Positions 5,368-13,944 of a stretch of 34,098 nucleotides of DNA are shown here, one piece after another (the first letter of the stretch is position 1; each line of letters opens with the position of its first letter). Made by a program: the position numbers and the translations under genes. Origin of the DNA: Allochromatium warmingii (GTDB taxonomy: Bacteria > Pseudomonadota > Gammaproteobacteria > Chromatiales > Chromatiaceae); the NCBI RefSeq assembly GCF_900107145.1, contig NZ_FNOW01000029.1, forward strand, positions 1 through 34,098, given 5' to 3'. The notes under the pieces are model-generated. The model searched no databases. It saw nothing but the letters and a program-made list of their open reading frames with translations, and was not told where the DNA came from.

Positions 5368-7109
5368 GGTAATTGGCCCTCACGACGCAGATGTTGCAGA
5401 AGAAAACGCTGGCGCAGTAGCCCCGCCGGATCGTCGGGCACCTGACGCAACCGCGCCTCTAGTGCCTGTTCACGCTCGCGTTCAGCCGGTGAGCGGTCGT
5501 CTACGGATTCCGACGCGGCGGTTTCCGGCTTAGATTCGGATTCGGATTCGGATTCGGGTTTAGCGGCTCGCTCCGATGCAGCGGGCTGGTCTGATTCAGC
5601 ATCGGGTTGTGGTTTAGCTTGCTCGTTCGGCGTGATGTCGGGATGCGGCTGAGACTGCGCATCGGCATTGGTCTGCGATCCAGCGGATGATTCAGACGGC
5701 GACTGCGATGAACCGTTCTGACCGTCATCGCGCTGTTTTTGATCTTGATCTTGCTCTTGGTCACGCAGTCGGCGCACCAGTTCGAGATTATGCCGTGCAT
5801 CGGCATGATCGGGAGCCTGTTGCAACACCTGTTCATAGGCCGCCGCCGCCGCATCGAACCGCCCCAAGCGTGCCAGCGCATTGCCGCGATTGTACGTAGC
5901 TGTTGCGTCAGTGCGACCGTCGAGCGCGGTCAGCGCCTGCTCAAACTCACCAGCGCGATAATGCGCCGCCGCTCGCCACGCCGGATCGTCAAACTGCGTC
6001 GCGGCTGTCTCGGGATGACCGGCGGCTAATTCCTGCGCAGCGCGTTGATCGGCTGTCCACCACAGATCGGCCCAATCTAATGCTTGCGCAGAATCCGGCG
6101 GCACGCACAGCGCCAACGCTACTGCTGGCGCTAACCAGCCGCGCCGAAATGCCAGTGCCGCCAACGGTAGCACCAACAGCAGCAACCACGGGCCTTCCTC
6201 GCGCCAGCGATCCGCCGTCAGATTGGACGCGGCAAGCTCGACCTCGGGGCGCGGCGCGGCAGCCAGCAGCGCCTGCGTATCCGCCTCGCCGACGCTGGCT
6301 TCGAGATAACGTCCGTTGCCAGCGTCCGCCAGATCGCGCAACCGCTCGCGTTCCAGTCGCGCAATCTGCACCGCGCCCGCTGCATCCTGTTCAAATCCAC
6401 CACCAGCACGCGGCACCGGAGCGCCGTCGAGTGTGCCGACCGCTAACACCGACAGCCGATGCCCAGCCGTCGCCAAAGCACGCGCCGCTGCCAGCGATCC
6501 GGCCAGCTCTCCGACCCCATCGGTGATGAGCACGACATGCCCAGCACCACTGCCGGCACGCTCCAGCATTCCGGCGGCCTGTTCGAGCGCCAAATCCGTG
6601 CGGCGCGGGCCGGGGAGTGGGATCAGATCGGTCGTGAGCAGCGGCACCTGGGCGGCGATGGTGTTGGCATCGGCACTCAGTGGTGCGACCAAAAAGGGTT
6701 CCGGGCCAAAGGCGAGCAAGCCGATCTGACCTTCATGCAGCGCACGGAGCAGATCGAGCGTCTCAAACCGCGCCCGCGCTAACCGCGTGGGCGAAACATC
6801 AGCAGCATCGAAACTCGGCGAGAGATCGAGCACAATCACTGAGCGGGCATCCAGACTTAACACTGGTTGCGGCAGTTGTCGCCAGACCGGGCCAGCGAGC
6901 GCAATCACCCCGATCAGCCAGCCGATCCCGAGCAATGCTAACGGCCAGCGCGGTGCGCCCGTGCTGTGACCGACCAGCAGATGCGGCAATAACTGCGGAT
7001 CGACGAGCGCCGCCCAGCTCGCTGCCTGCGTGCGCTGTCGCCACAGTCGCCATAACAGCCACGCCAGCGGGATTAGCGCCAAAAACCAGAGGGGACGGAG
7101 AAAGAACAT
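5364..7109 (-). CDS. batB: VWA-TPR fusion protein, BatB-BatC type
   Basis: 581 residues from the ATG at 7109, where the BatB-like sequence MFFLRPLWFLALIPL begins. In-frame starts at 7133 and 7145 overlap the batA stop and cannot be excluded, since none has a clear ribosome site. N-terminal membrane helices are followed by a VWA domain whose MIDAS reads DLSPS, then further helices. TPR units come next (HYRAGEFEQALTAL; YNRGNALARLGRFDAAAAAY), then a long Q/S/E/D-rich low-complexity tail. In some bacteria BatB and BatC are separate; here both are one protein. It probably sits in the inner membrane with BatA and BatD as a complex. The low-complexity tail produces many false open frames on the other strand. 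Confidence 0.9.
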   Translation of the reverse strand: MFFLRPLWFLALIPLAWLLWRLWRQRTQAASWAALVDPQLLPHLLVGHSTGAPRWPLALLGIGWLIGVIALAGPVWRQLPQPVLSLDARSVIVLDLSPSFDAADVSPTRLARARFETLDLLRALHEGQIGLLAFGPEPFLVAPLSADANTIAAQVPLLTTDLIPLPGPRRTDLALEQAAGMLERAGSGAGHVVLITDGVGELAGSLAAARALATAGHRLSVLAVGTLDGAPVPRAGGGFEQDAAGAVQIARLERERLRDLADAGNGRYLEASVGEADTQALLAAAPRPEVELAASNLTADRWREEGPWLLLLVLPLAALAFRRGWLAPAVALALCVPPDSAQALDWADLWWTADQRAAQELAAGHPETAATQFDDPAWRAAAHYRAGEFEQALTALDGRTDATATYNRGNALARLGRFDAAAAAYEQVLQQAPDHADARHNLELVRRLRDQEQDQDQKQRDDGQNGSSQSPSESSAGSQTNADAQSQPHPDITPNEQAKPQPDAESDQPAASERAAKPESESESESKPETAASESVDDRSPAEREREQALEARLRQVPDDPAGLLRQRFLLQHLRREGQLP

Positions 7110-7120
7110 GGGGGATGTTG

Positions 7121-8149
7121 TCAGGTTGTGCATTGTCGAATCCACTGCACCACACGCTCAAATCTCTGTGCATCGAGCACACTCAATAGCAGCGACAGCA
7201 ACAACGCCAACGCCGCTGGCCAGACAAACAGCGCCCGCTGAGGCCGATAGGTGCGCTGCTCGCGCTCGGTCGGTTCCAATTGATCCAATTCAGCATATAC
7301 GGCTTCTAGCTCCTGCCGACTGTCAACCGTGAACGCTCGCCCGCCGGTGATGGCGGCGATGCGCTGGAGCGTCGTCGGATCGAAGTCGCTGGCTTGACGC
7401 AATAGACGCATCCCGAACAGTGAGCGCACGCCGAGTTCACCGCCACCAATGCCGATGGTGTAAATGCGCACCCCAGCCTGAGCCGCCAGTTCAGCGGCTT
7501 CCAGTGGATCAAGCGCCCCAGCGGTGTTATCGCCATCCGTCAACAGAATTAGCACAGGCTGTCCATCTGGCTGCTCGCGTAACCGCTTAATCGCCAGCCC
7601 AATCGCATCGCCAATCGCCGTTTCGCGTCCGGCTAATCCGACCACCGCATCGCGCAACATCGCCGCAACTGTGGCCCCATCGAAGGTCAGCGGCGTTTGC
7701 AGATATGCCCGCGTGCCGAACAGAATCAGGCCAAGCCGGTCGCCCGCCCGCCGCTCGACAAAGGCCGCCGCGACCGTCCGCACCACCGCCAACCGTGAGA
7801 CCGCCCGCCCGTCGAGTTCGTAATCCTCCTGCTCCATGCTCCCCGAGACATCAATCGCCAACAGCAGATCGCGACCGGCCAGCGGTAGCGGAATCGGCTC
7901 GCCGACCCACTGCGGACGCGCAGCCGCCAGCACCAGCAATCCCCAAGCGATCAATCCGATCAACACTCGCCAGCGCTGCCAAGCCGACGGCGGCGACGCC
8001 TGACCGGGCGCGGCTGTTCCGAGTGCGACGCGCAGCGGAAAGCGCAAAGCCGCGCCGCCCGCATCGGTCTGCGCCGCTGGCAGCCAGCGCACAGCAAACC
8101 ACGGGAGCGGCAGTGCGAATAAGATCCAGGGCCAGGCGAGCGTAATCAT
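7121..8149 (-). CDS. batA: BatA-like VWA-domain membrane protein
   Basis: 342 residues. An N-terminal membrane helix (WPWILFALPLPWFAVRWL) and a second near residue 60-80 precede a VWA domain with an intact MIDAS (AIDVSGSM) and the downstream Thr and Asp positions (TPLTF, LLTDGDNT). A C-terminal membrane helix (FVWPAALALLLSLLLSVL) follows. This is the standard BatA layout, with the VWA domain facing the periplasm. It is the first gene of the three-gene bat cluster and lies 96 bases after metG on the same strand. The moxR, DUF58 and DUF4381 genes that usually precede batA are not here, so the cluster may be transcribed with metG or from a promoter I could not identify. Confidence 0.92.
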   Translation of the reverse strand: MITLAWPWILFALPLPWFAVRWLPAAQTDAGGAALRFPLRVALGTAAPGQASPPSAWQRWRVLIGLIAWGLLVLAAARPQWVGEPIPLPLAGRDLLLAIDVSGSMEQEDYELDGRAVSRLAVVRTVAAAFVERRAGDRLGLILFGTRAYLQTPLTFDGATVAAMLRDAVVGLAGRETAIGDAIGLAIKRLREQPDGQPVLILLTDGDNTAGALDPLEAAELAAQAGVRIYTIGIGGGELGVRSLFGMRLLRQASDFDPTTLQRIAAITGGRAFTVDSRQELEAVYAELDQLEPTEREQRTYRPQRALFVWPAALALLLSLLLSVLDAQRFERVVQWIRQCTT

Positions 8150-8245
8150 GGCTTAAGTGTGGCGGGTTGTAATGGTCTTCAACGGTTTGGCCTGATACGC
8201 GACCAATTTAATCTGCCAACCGAATCATGCAAAACAGCTAACATG

Positions 8246-10291
8246 TTATTTCACTTTCATCCCCGGCTCTGCCCCGGAATCAGGACTCAGAATAAACAAT
8301 TCCGATCCGCCCGGCCCAGCCGCTAACACCATGCCTTCAGACACACCAAAACGCATTTTGCGCGGCGCAAGATTAGCCACCATCACTGTCATGCGGCCTT
8401 CAAGATCTGTTGGATCATAAGCAGCGCGAATACCCGCAAACACAGTGCGCGTTTCGCCGCCGAGATCAAGCGTTAATTGCAACAGCTTATCTGCGCCTTC
8501 AACAGCACGCGCTTCACGAATTAAAGCAACCCGCAAATCAATCTTTGCAAAGCTCTCATAATCAATCGGGCCAGCAATTGGATCGCGCTCTAAATGCGGA
8601 TTCGTAATTACGGGAGCTGTCGCCGTAGCGGGTGTTGCGCTTAAATCCGCTTTTGAGGCGTCTAACATCGCAGTAATTTGCTGTGGATCAACCCGCGTCA
8701 TCAATGGTTTAAATGGCGCAATCACATGATCGAGCACGGGTGTAGCGAGCGCGTCCCAAGTCAATGGCTCAATCTGCAAAAAAGCTTCGGATTCAGCAGC
8801 GGTTTTGGGCAAAATTGGACGTAAATAACCGATCAGCACGCGGAATAGATTGAGTCCCATCGAGCAGATTGCCTGTAATTCGGCTTCACGTCCAGTTTGT
8901 TTGGCAACTACCCAGGGCGCGTGTTCGTCGATATATTGATTCGCCCGATCCGCTAAGGCCATAATTTCGCGCACCGCTCGACTAAATTCACGCTTTTCAT
9001 ACGCGGCGGCAATTGATTCACCGGCGGTAATAAATTCAGCAAAAAGCGCCGGTTCTGCTAAGGCTGCCGCTAATCGCCCATCAAATCGCTTGCTAATAAA
9101 TCCAGCACAGCGGCTGGCAATGTTGACGACTTTACCGACTAAATCAGCATTGACTCGCGCTGCAAAATCTTCCAAATTTAAGTCAATATCATCGACATTT
9201 GCGCCCAATTTTGCTGCAAAATAATAGCGCAGATATTCGGGGTTAAGATGATCGAGATAGGTACGCGCCTTAATAAAGGTGCCGCGTGATTTTGACATCT
9301 TTTGTCCGTCAACTGTCAAAAAGCCATGCGCAAAGATTGCGCTCGGCGTGCGGAAACCCGCGCCATGCAGCATAGCTGGAAAAAACAGCGCATGAAAATA
9401 AATAATATCTTTGCCGATGAAATGATAGAGTTCAGCAGTCGAATCTTGGCCCCAAAACCGTGCAAATTCTAACCCGGGCGTTTGATCGCAGAGGTGTTGA
9501 AAACTGGCCATATAGCCAATCGGCGCATCGAGCCAGACATAGAAAAATTTGCCCGGATGATCGGGGATTTCAAATCCAAAATAGGGCGCATCGCGGGAAA
9601 TATCCCATTCTTGCAGGCCAGCGGCAAACCATTCGTCGAGCTTATTAGCGACTTCTTTTTGTAAGCTGCCGCTGCGTGTCCAAGCGCGTAACATCGGCTC
9701 AAAATCGCCGAGTTTGAAGAAATAATGATCCGATTCGCGCTGTTCCGGCACGGCACCCGAAACTGCCGAGCGCGGATTTTTTAATTCAGCCGGTGAATAG
9801 CTTGCGCCACAGGCTTCGCAATTATCGCCATATTGATCGGCAGCGCCGCATTTTGGGCACTCGCCTTTAATAAACCGATCCGGCAAAAACATCTGTTCAA
9901 CTGGATCATAGGCTTGCGTAATGGTGCGCTGCGCGATATGGCCGGCATCGCGGTTGCGGGTATAAATCAAGGTTGCGTAATGCTGATTTTCCGGCGAATG
10001 GGTTGAATGATAGTTGTCAAAGCCAATATGAAAGGCGGCAAAATCAGCTTGATGTTCTGCTGCAACCCGCGCAATTAAATGCTCTGGGGTCACGCCCTCT
10101 TGACGGGCGCGGAGCATAATTGGCGTGCCGTGCGCATCATCGGCGCACACATACCAACAATTATGGCCGCGCATTTTTTGGAATCGCGCCCAGATGTCGG
10201 TTTGAATATATTCAACAAGATGGCCAAGATGGATCGGCCCGTTAGCATAGGGCAGGGCGCTGGTAATAAGGATGTCGCGGGATTGGTGCAT
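8246..10291 (-). CDS. metG: Methionyl-tRNA synthetase
   Basis: 681 residues from the ATG at 10291; an in-frame start 15 bases upstream is less likely. The class I motifs are complete: HLGH in [20 protein letters not shown], and KMSKSRGTF. The zinc module has CPKC and CEAC. A helical anticodon domain follows, and the last 110 residues or so form a tRNA-binding OB fold ([20 protein letters not shown], then [17 protein letters not shown]), as in E. coli MetG. It charges tRNA-Met for initiation and elongation, in the cytosol. It diverges from apbC/mrp, as it often does in proteobacteria. The AT-richer codon choice compared with the bat genes suggests different evolutionary pressure but not transfer. 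Confidence 0.98.
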   Translation of the reverse strand: MHQSRDILITSALPYANGPIHLGHLVEYIQTDIWARFQKMRGHNCWYVCADDAHGTPIMLRARQEGVTPEHLIARVAAEHQADFAAFHIGFDNYHSTHSPENQHYATLIYTRNRDAGHIAQRTITQAYDPVEQMFLPDRFIKGECPKCGAADQYGDNCEACGASYSPAELKNPRSAVSGAVPEQRESDHYFFKLGDFEPMLRAWTRSGSLQKEVANKLDEWFAAGLQEWDISRDAPYFGFEIPDHPGKFFYVWLDAPIGYMASFQHLCDQTPGLEFARFWGQDSTAELYHFIGKDIIYFHALFFPAMLHGAGFRTPSAIFAHGFLTVDGQKMSKSRGTFIKARTYLDHLNPEYLRYYFAAKLGANVDDIDLNLEDFAARVNADLVGKVVNIASRCAGFISKRFDGRLAAALAEPALFAEFITAGESIAAAYEKREFSRAVREIMALADRANQYIDEHAPWVVAKQTGREAELQAICSMGLNLFRVLIGYLRPILPKTAAESEAFLQIEPLTWDALATPVLDHVIAPFKPLMTRVDPQQITAMLDASKADLSATPATATAPVITNPHLERDPIAGPIDYESFAKIDLRVALIREARAVEGADKLLQLTLDLGGETRTVFAGIRAAYDPTDLEGRMTVMVANLAPRKMRFGVSEGMVLAAGPGGSELFILSPDSGAEPGMKVK

Positions 10292-10344
10292 GGTTGTGGC
10301 TCGCAATGGTGCGGAATCGTAAAGGGAAGCGCGTACAGCATGTT

Positions 10345-10368
10345 GCCGTAAATTATCTCACGATTTAC
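10345..10368 (-). promoter_or_regulatory. Putative metG promoter with extended -10
   Basis: On the minus strand TGAGATAAT (10352-10360) fits an extended -10 (TGnTATAAT) with one mismatch. It would start RNA about 54 bases before the metG ATG. The inverted repeat GTAAAT-9 bases-ATTTAC (10348-10368) covers it and may be an operator. No -35 is evident, which is normal for extended -10 promoters. Confidence 0.4.
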
Positions 10369-10525
10369 CAGCCACTCTGCGGTCTCTCTAGCGTGCATCG
10401 CGCCGGATGCCGTATCCTTACTATTTTTCGCGGTTTTAGCCGCGTTGAATTGACGACCGCTGAGACCCATCTTGCAGCGCAGTCGCCGACGCCGATTTTT
10501 GACTCACAGCCACACGGAGCACCTC

Positions 10526-11617
10526 ATGTCGCAACCGACACACGACGCCATCGAAGCCGCGATCAAGACCTATCAGGAACCGCATTTGGGGCGCGATCTG
10601 GTCGCCGCTCACGCTATTCAAGCTATCGCCATCGATGGCGATCAGGTGCGCATCACGGTGGTGCTTGGCTTTCCGGCCGCCGGTGCGCAACAGGCCATAG
10701 TCGCGGCACTCACGGAGCGCGTTGCACAGGTCGCCGGTGTCGGCGCGGTTGCGGTCGAGGTGCGCTGGGAGATCAAAGCACATTCGGTGCAAAAGTCGCT
10801 CAAACCGATTGATAATGTAAAAAATATCATCGCCGTCGCTTCGGGCAAGGGCGGCGTGGGCAAATCCACGACAGCGGTCAATTTGGCGCTGGCGCTGGCG
10901 GCTGAGGGCGCAACCGTCGGGCTGCTGGATGCCGATATTTATGGCCCGTCACAGCCACGGATGCTAGGTATTAGCGGTCAGCCGGAATCAAAAGACGGGC
11001 GCACGCTTGAACCGATGCGCAGCTATGACATTCAAACCATGTCGATTGGTTTTTTAATTGAAGAAGAAACGCCGATGATTTGGCGCGGCCCAATGGTCAC
11101 GCAGGCGCTGGAACAGTTGCTTAATGATACGAATTGGTCAGAGCTGGATTATTTGGTGATTGACCTGCCGCCGGGCACGGGTGATACCCAATTGACGCTG
11201 GCGCAAAAAGTGCCGGTTTCGGGGGCGATTATTGTCACCACGCCGCAGGATATTGCGCTGCTTGATGCACGCAAAGGCTTGAAAATGTTCCAGAAAGTTG
11301 AGGTGCCGGTGCTGGGAATTGTCGAGAATATGAGCATCCATATTTGCTCAAAATGCGGACACGCCGAGCATATTTTCGGGCAGGGCGGCGGAAAAAGCAT
11401 GTCGGATCAATACGGCGTTGAGTTACTCGGTTCATTGCCACTGGATATTCAGATTCGCGAAGAAACCGATAATGGTAAACCGACCGTAATTGCCCAGCCG
11501 GATTCGCGGATCACCCAGATGTATCGTGAAATTGCTCGCAAAACGGCGGCAAAACTCTCGCTGCAAGCGAAAGATTATGCGGCGAAGTTTCCGCGTATTG
11601 TAATTCAGAATACCTAA
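10526..11617 (+). CDS. apbC: Iron-sulfur cluster carrier, Mrp/ApbC family
   Basis: 363 residues from the ATG at 10526, with GGAG 7 bases upstream; an in-frame start at 10472 lacks support. Residues 1-85 are the MIP18/DUF59 domain. The ATPase part has the deviant Walker A GKGGVGKST near residue 107, DADIYGPSQPRMLG and LPPGTGDTQLTL. The CxxC pair (CSKCGH) near residue 270 binds a bridging Fe-S cluster between two subunits. ApbC/Mrp carries and delivers Fe-S clusters in the cytosol. It is divergently arranged with metG across a 234-base gap and followed by a strong terminator. Confidence 0.97.
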   Translation: MSQPTHDAIEAAIKTYQEPHLGRDLVAAHAIQAIAIDGDQVRITVVLGFPAAGAQQAIVAALTERVAQVAGVGAVAVEVRWEIKAHSVQKSLKPIDNVKNIIAVASGKGGVGKSTTAVNLALALAAEGATVGLLDADIYGPSQPRMLGISGQPESKDGRTLEPMRSYDIQTMSIGFLIEEETPMIWRGPMVTQALEQLLNDTNWSELDYLVIDLPPGTGDTQLTLAQKVPVSGAIIVTTPQDIALLDARKGLKMFQKVEVPVLGIVENMSIHICSKCGHAEHIFGQGGGKSMSDQYGVELLGSLPLDIQIREETDNGKPTVIAQPDSRITQMYREIARKTAAKLSLQAKDYAAKFPRIVIQNT

Positions 11618-11657
11618 GCGAATTGTCGGTTCGCTTTGATTTGACCGTGCAATAAAT

Positions 11658-11684
11658 AAGCCCTGATTGATCAGGGCTTTTCCG
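11658..11684 (+). terminator. Intrinsic terminator after apbC
   Basis: AAGCCCTGA (11658-11666) pairs perfectly with TCAGGGCTT (11671-11679) around TTGA and is followed by T-rich sequence. It separates apbC from the men genes. Confidence 0.9.
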
Positions 11685-11717
11685 TTTTTATTTTTTATTG
11701 ACAGCGAGGCACTCTAG

Positions 11718-12593
11718 GTGGCGTCAGAGATTATGCAAGCAACCACGAACTATGCCGAGATCGACTCGCGCCCCATCGACTGGGAGGCTCCAGCGGACGC
11801 CTGTTATCAGGACATTCTCTATCATCAGGCCGAACATATCGCCAAGATCACCATTAACCGCCCCGAAGTACGCAATGCGTTCCGCCCGCAAACGGTGCGC
11901 GAGCTCATTGACGCCTTTCATCGTGCGCACATGGATTCAACGATTGGCGTCATTATTCTCACCGGCGCGGGCGATCTAGCATTTTGCTCCGGTGGCGATC
12001 AACGTATTCGCGGTCATGAGGGGTATAAAGATGAGGTGGGAATTGAGCATCTCAATGTATTAGAACTGCAACGCCAAATTCGCACACTGCCTAAACCGGT
12101 GGTGGCGATGGTCGCAGGCTATGCAATTGGTGGCGGGCATGTGCTGCATTTAATTTGTGATCTCACGATTGCGGCTGAGAATGCACGCTTTGGTCAAACT
12201 GGGCCGCGTGTTGGTAGTTTCGATGCTGGTTTTGGTGCTGGAATCATGGCGCGGACGGTGGGATTAAAAAAAGCAAAAGAAATCTGGTTTTTATGTCGTC
12301 AATACGATGCGCAGGAGGCGCTTGATATGGGGCTGGTGAATACAGTGGTGCCGCTGGCTGAATTAGAAACTGAAACGGTTGCTTGGTGTCGCCAAATGAA
12401 TCGCTTATCACCGACGGCATTGCGCGTACTTAAATCCGCATTTAATGCCGATACCGATGGATTAGCCGGTATTCAGGAATTAGCTGGCAATGCGACGGCT
12501 TTGTTTTACACCACAGAAGAAGGTCAAGAAGGGCGGAATGCGTTTTTAGAAAAGCGTGCGCCGGATTTTAGTCGCTTTCCTCGGCGGCCGTGA
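11718..12593 (+). CDS. menB: 1,4-dihydroxy-2-naphthoyl-CoA synthase
   Basis: 291 residues from a GTG at 11718, with GAGG 8 bases upstream; an ATG at 11733 is the alternative. It is very close to E. coli Men[24 protein letters not shown] (oxyanion and CoA contacts), [45 protein letters not shown], and [16 protein letters not shown] at the end. The QTGP and W of EIWF match the bicarbonate-dependent type of MenB. It closes the second ring of the naphthoquinone by Dieckmann condensation of succinylbenzoyl-CoA. It opens the cluster menB, nucleotidyltransferase, menA, menC. Other men genes (menD, menE, menF, menH) are not in the window. Confidence 0.97.
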   Translation: MASEIMQATTNYAEIDSRPIDWEAPADACYQDILYHQAEHIAKITINRPEVRNAFRPQTVRELIDAFHRAHMDSTIGVIILTGAGDLAFCSGGDQRIRGHEGYKDEVGIEHLNVLELQRQIRTLPKPVVAMVAGYAIGGGHVLHLICDLTIAAENARFGQTGPRVGSFDAGFGAGIMARTVGLKKAKEIWFLCRQYDAQEALDMGLVNTVVPLAELETETVAWCRQMNRLSPTALRVLKSAFNADTDGLAGIQELAGNATALFYTTEEGQEGRNAFLEKRAPDFSRFPRRP

Positions 12594-12916
12594 TGCGTGA
12601 CATCGACCCAGAATTATTAAATGAGGCAGTGCGGCGCATTGTGCAGGCAATGGAACCAGAGCAAATTCTATTGTTCGGATCGCGTGTTTGGGGACAGCCG
12701 ACCGCAGACAGCGATATTGATCTATTGATCGCGCTCAATGATGCTTCAAATCAGCCAACATATCGGCGAGCGCGGGAGGCGTATCGTAGTCTACGTGGCC
12801 TAGCATTGCCTATTGAAATTGTTGTACGCACTCGGAATGAATTAATGCGTGCCGCACAAAATAGTCATTCATTTGAACGCCAAGCCCTAGAACATGGTCA
12901 GCGGTTACATGGATAA
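12593..12916 (+). CDS. mntA: MNT-type minimal nucleotidyltransferase
   Basis: 107 residues. The ATG at 12593 overlaps the menB stop (TGATG); a GTG at 12590 is also possible. The nucleotidyltransferase motif is intact: LLFGSRVWG, with GS at residues 29-30, and DSDIDLLI with D41 and D43. The third acidic position may be in LPIEIVVR. In HEPN/MNT modules this protein is the antitoxin and adenylylates the HEPN ribonuclease. Here the downstream HEPN gene is only a stub, so the antitoxin seems to be left without its partner. It is inserted in the men cluster, an unusual location for such a gene. Confidence 0.85.
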   Translation: MRDIDPELLNEAVRRIVQAMEPEQILLFGSRVWGQPTADSDIDLLIALNDASNQPTYRRAREAYRSLRGLALPIEIVVRTRNELMRAAQNSHSFERQALEHGQRLHG

Positions 12917-13034
12917 AAACCAGCACCATTTCGTGCAGCAATGGCTTATCAAGAGTGTTACTGAGGCGATTCTATTCGCTGAATCAATTTTTCACTTTAT
13001 TATCATGCGCTTGCCTTCACGCTCATTGCTTTAA
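12909..13034 (+). pseudogene. Truncated HEPN-domain gene, partner of the MNT gene
   Basis: An ATG at 12909, overlapping the end of the MNT gene in another frame, opens a frame of 41 codons ending with TAA at 13032-13034. It starts MDKNQHHFVQQWLIKSVTE, matching in form the first helix of HEPN proteins that pair with MNT genes (MDK..., VQ.WLIKS). The rest (AILFAESIFHFIIMRLPSRS) does not continue the fold, and the RxxxxH active site is missing. HEPN proteins of this class are normally about 120-140 residues. The remainder was probably lost before menA, whose start lies 5 bases later. The call rests on one helix and on context. Confidence 0.55.
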
Positions 13035-13038
13035 TTCT

Positions 13039-13944
13039 ATGTCCGAGCAATTTATTCCATCCCCTATAACGCGCTGGTTATTAGCGGCGCGACCAAAAAC
13101 ATTGCCGCTCACGCTCTCGCCGGTTATTGCTGGTCTGGCGCTTGCGGTGGCGACAACCGGCACGCTTGCGTTCTGGACAGCACTGGCAACTTTGCTGGCA
13201 GCGGTGGCGATCCAGATTGGCACCAATCTGCACAACGATGCCGCCGATTTTGAGCGCGGCACTGACACCATTGAACGAGTCGGCCCGCCGCGTGCGACGG
13301 CGCAAGGTTGGCTCACGGCGCGTCAGGTCAAGCAGGCCGCGCATCTGATGTTCGCGCTGGCGTTTGGATTAGGACTGGCGCTGCTGTTACGTGGCGGCTG
13401 GCCGATTTTGCTTGTTGGGCTGGCGTCCTTAGCGGCGGGCTATGCCTATACCAGCGGCCCGCGTCCGATTGCCTATGGCCCCTTTGGTGAAGTGTACGCG
13501 CTGCTGTTTTTTGGCGTCGCGGCAGTCGGTGGCACCTATTATCTGCAAACACTCGCGCTCGACGGCTCGACGCTGGTTGCCGGTGGTGCGCTTGGCTGTC
13601 TGGCTGCGGCGGTGCTGCTGATTAACAATTATCGTGATCTCGACACCGACACCGCCGCAGGACGGCGCACACTCTGCCGTGTGATTGGCCGCGAGCGGGC
13701 GCAGGTGCTTTATGCGCTGCTGCTGCTGCTGCCGATTCCGCTGCTGATATTGCTCGATCCGCTGCCGATTTCTTGGCCGCTGCTGGCGGCGCTACCGCTG
13801 GCAGCCTGGCTGATCTGGCGGCTCAGGCGCGGTGCGCTGGGAATGGCACTCAATAAGCAGCTCGCGCAGACGGCTCAGTATCAGGCCCTATTGGTCGGGT
13901 TACTGATTGTGTGTCTGCTATTCCCCGTTGCGCATACGGCATGA
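13039..13944 (+). CDS. menA: 1,4-dihydroxy-2-naphthoate polyprenyltransferase
   Basis: 301 residues from the ATG at 13039; an in-frame start at 12955 would add an unrelated N terminus derived from the HEPN relic. It is a UbiA-family membrane enzyme. The first Asp-rich motif is NLHNDAADFERGTD (residues 64-76), and the second is NNYRDLDTDTAAGRR (196-210). Eight or nine hydrophobic segments follow the usual topology. It joins dihydroxynaphthoate to a polyprenyl diphosphate in the inner membrane, the membrane step of menaquinone synthesis. No ribosome site is clear, which fits a start that has been moved next to the decayed HEPN gene. menC overlaps its end by 4 bases. Confidence 0.95.
   Translation: MSEQFIPSPITRWLLAARPKTLPLTLSPVIAGLALAVATTGTLAFWTALATLLAAVAIQIGTNLHNDAADFERGTDTIERVGPPRATAQGWLTARQVKQAAHLMFALAFGLGLALLLRGGWPILLVGLASLAAGYAYTSGPRPIAYGPFGEVYALLFFGVAAVGGTYYLQTLALDGSTLVAGGALGCLAAAVLLINNYRDLDTDTAAGRRTLCRVIGRERAQVLYALLLLLPIPLLILLDPLPISWPLLAALPLAAWLIWRLRRGALGMALNKQLAQTAQYQALLVGLLIVCLLFPVAHTA

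Noticed and set aside
5501-7332. Many long frames on the plus strand and in other minus frames over batB and batA
   Set aside because: GC-rich shadow frames with low-complexity arginine, proline and serine content; the bat genes explain the region.
10429-10444. CGCGG-TTTTAG-CCGCG hairpin as a terminator
   Set aside because: Short stem without a T run on either strand and in the middle of a divergent promoter region; possible but unsupported.
12955-13038. N-terminal extension of MenA
   Set aside because: The residues before MSEQF are cysteine-rich, unlike MenA proteins, and are explained by the overlapping HEPN relic.
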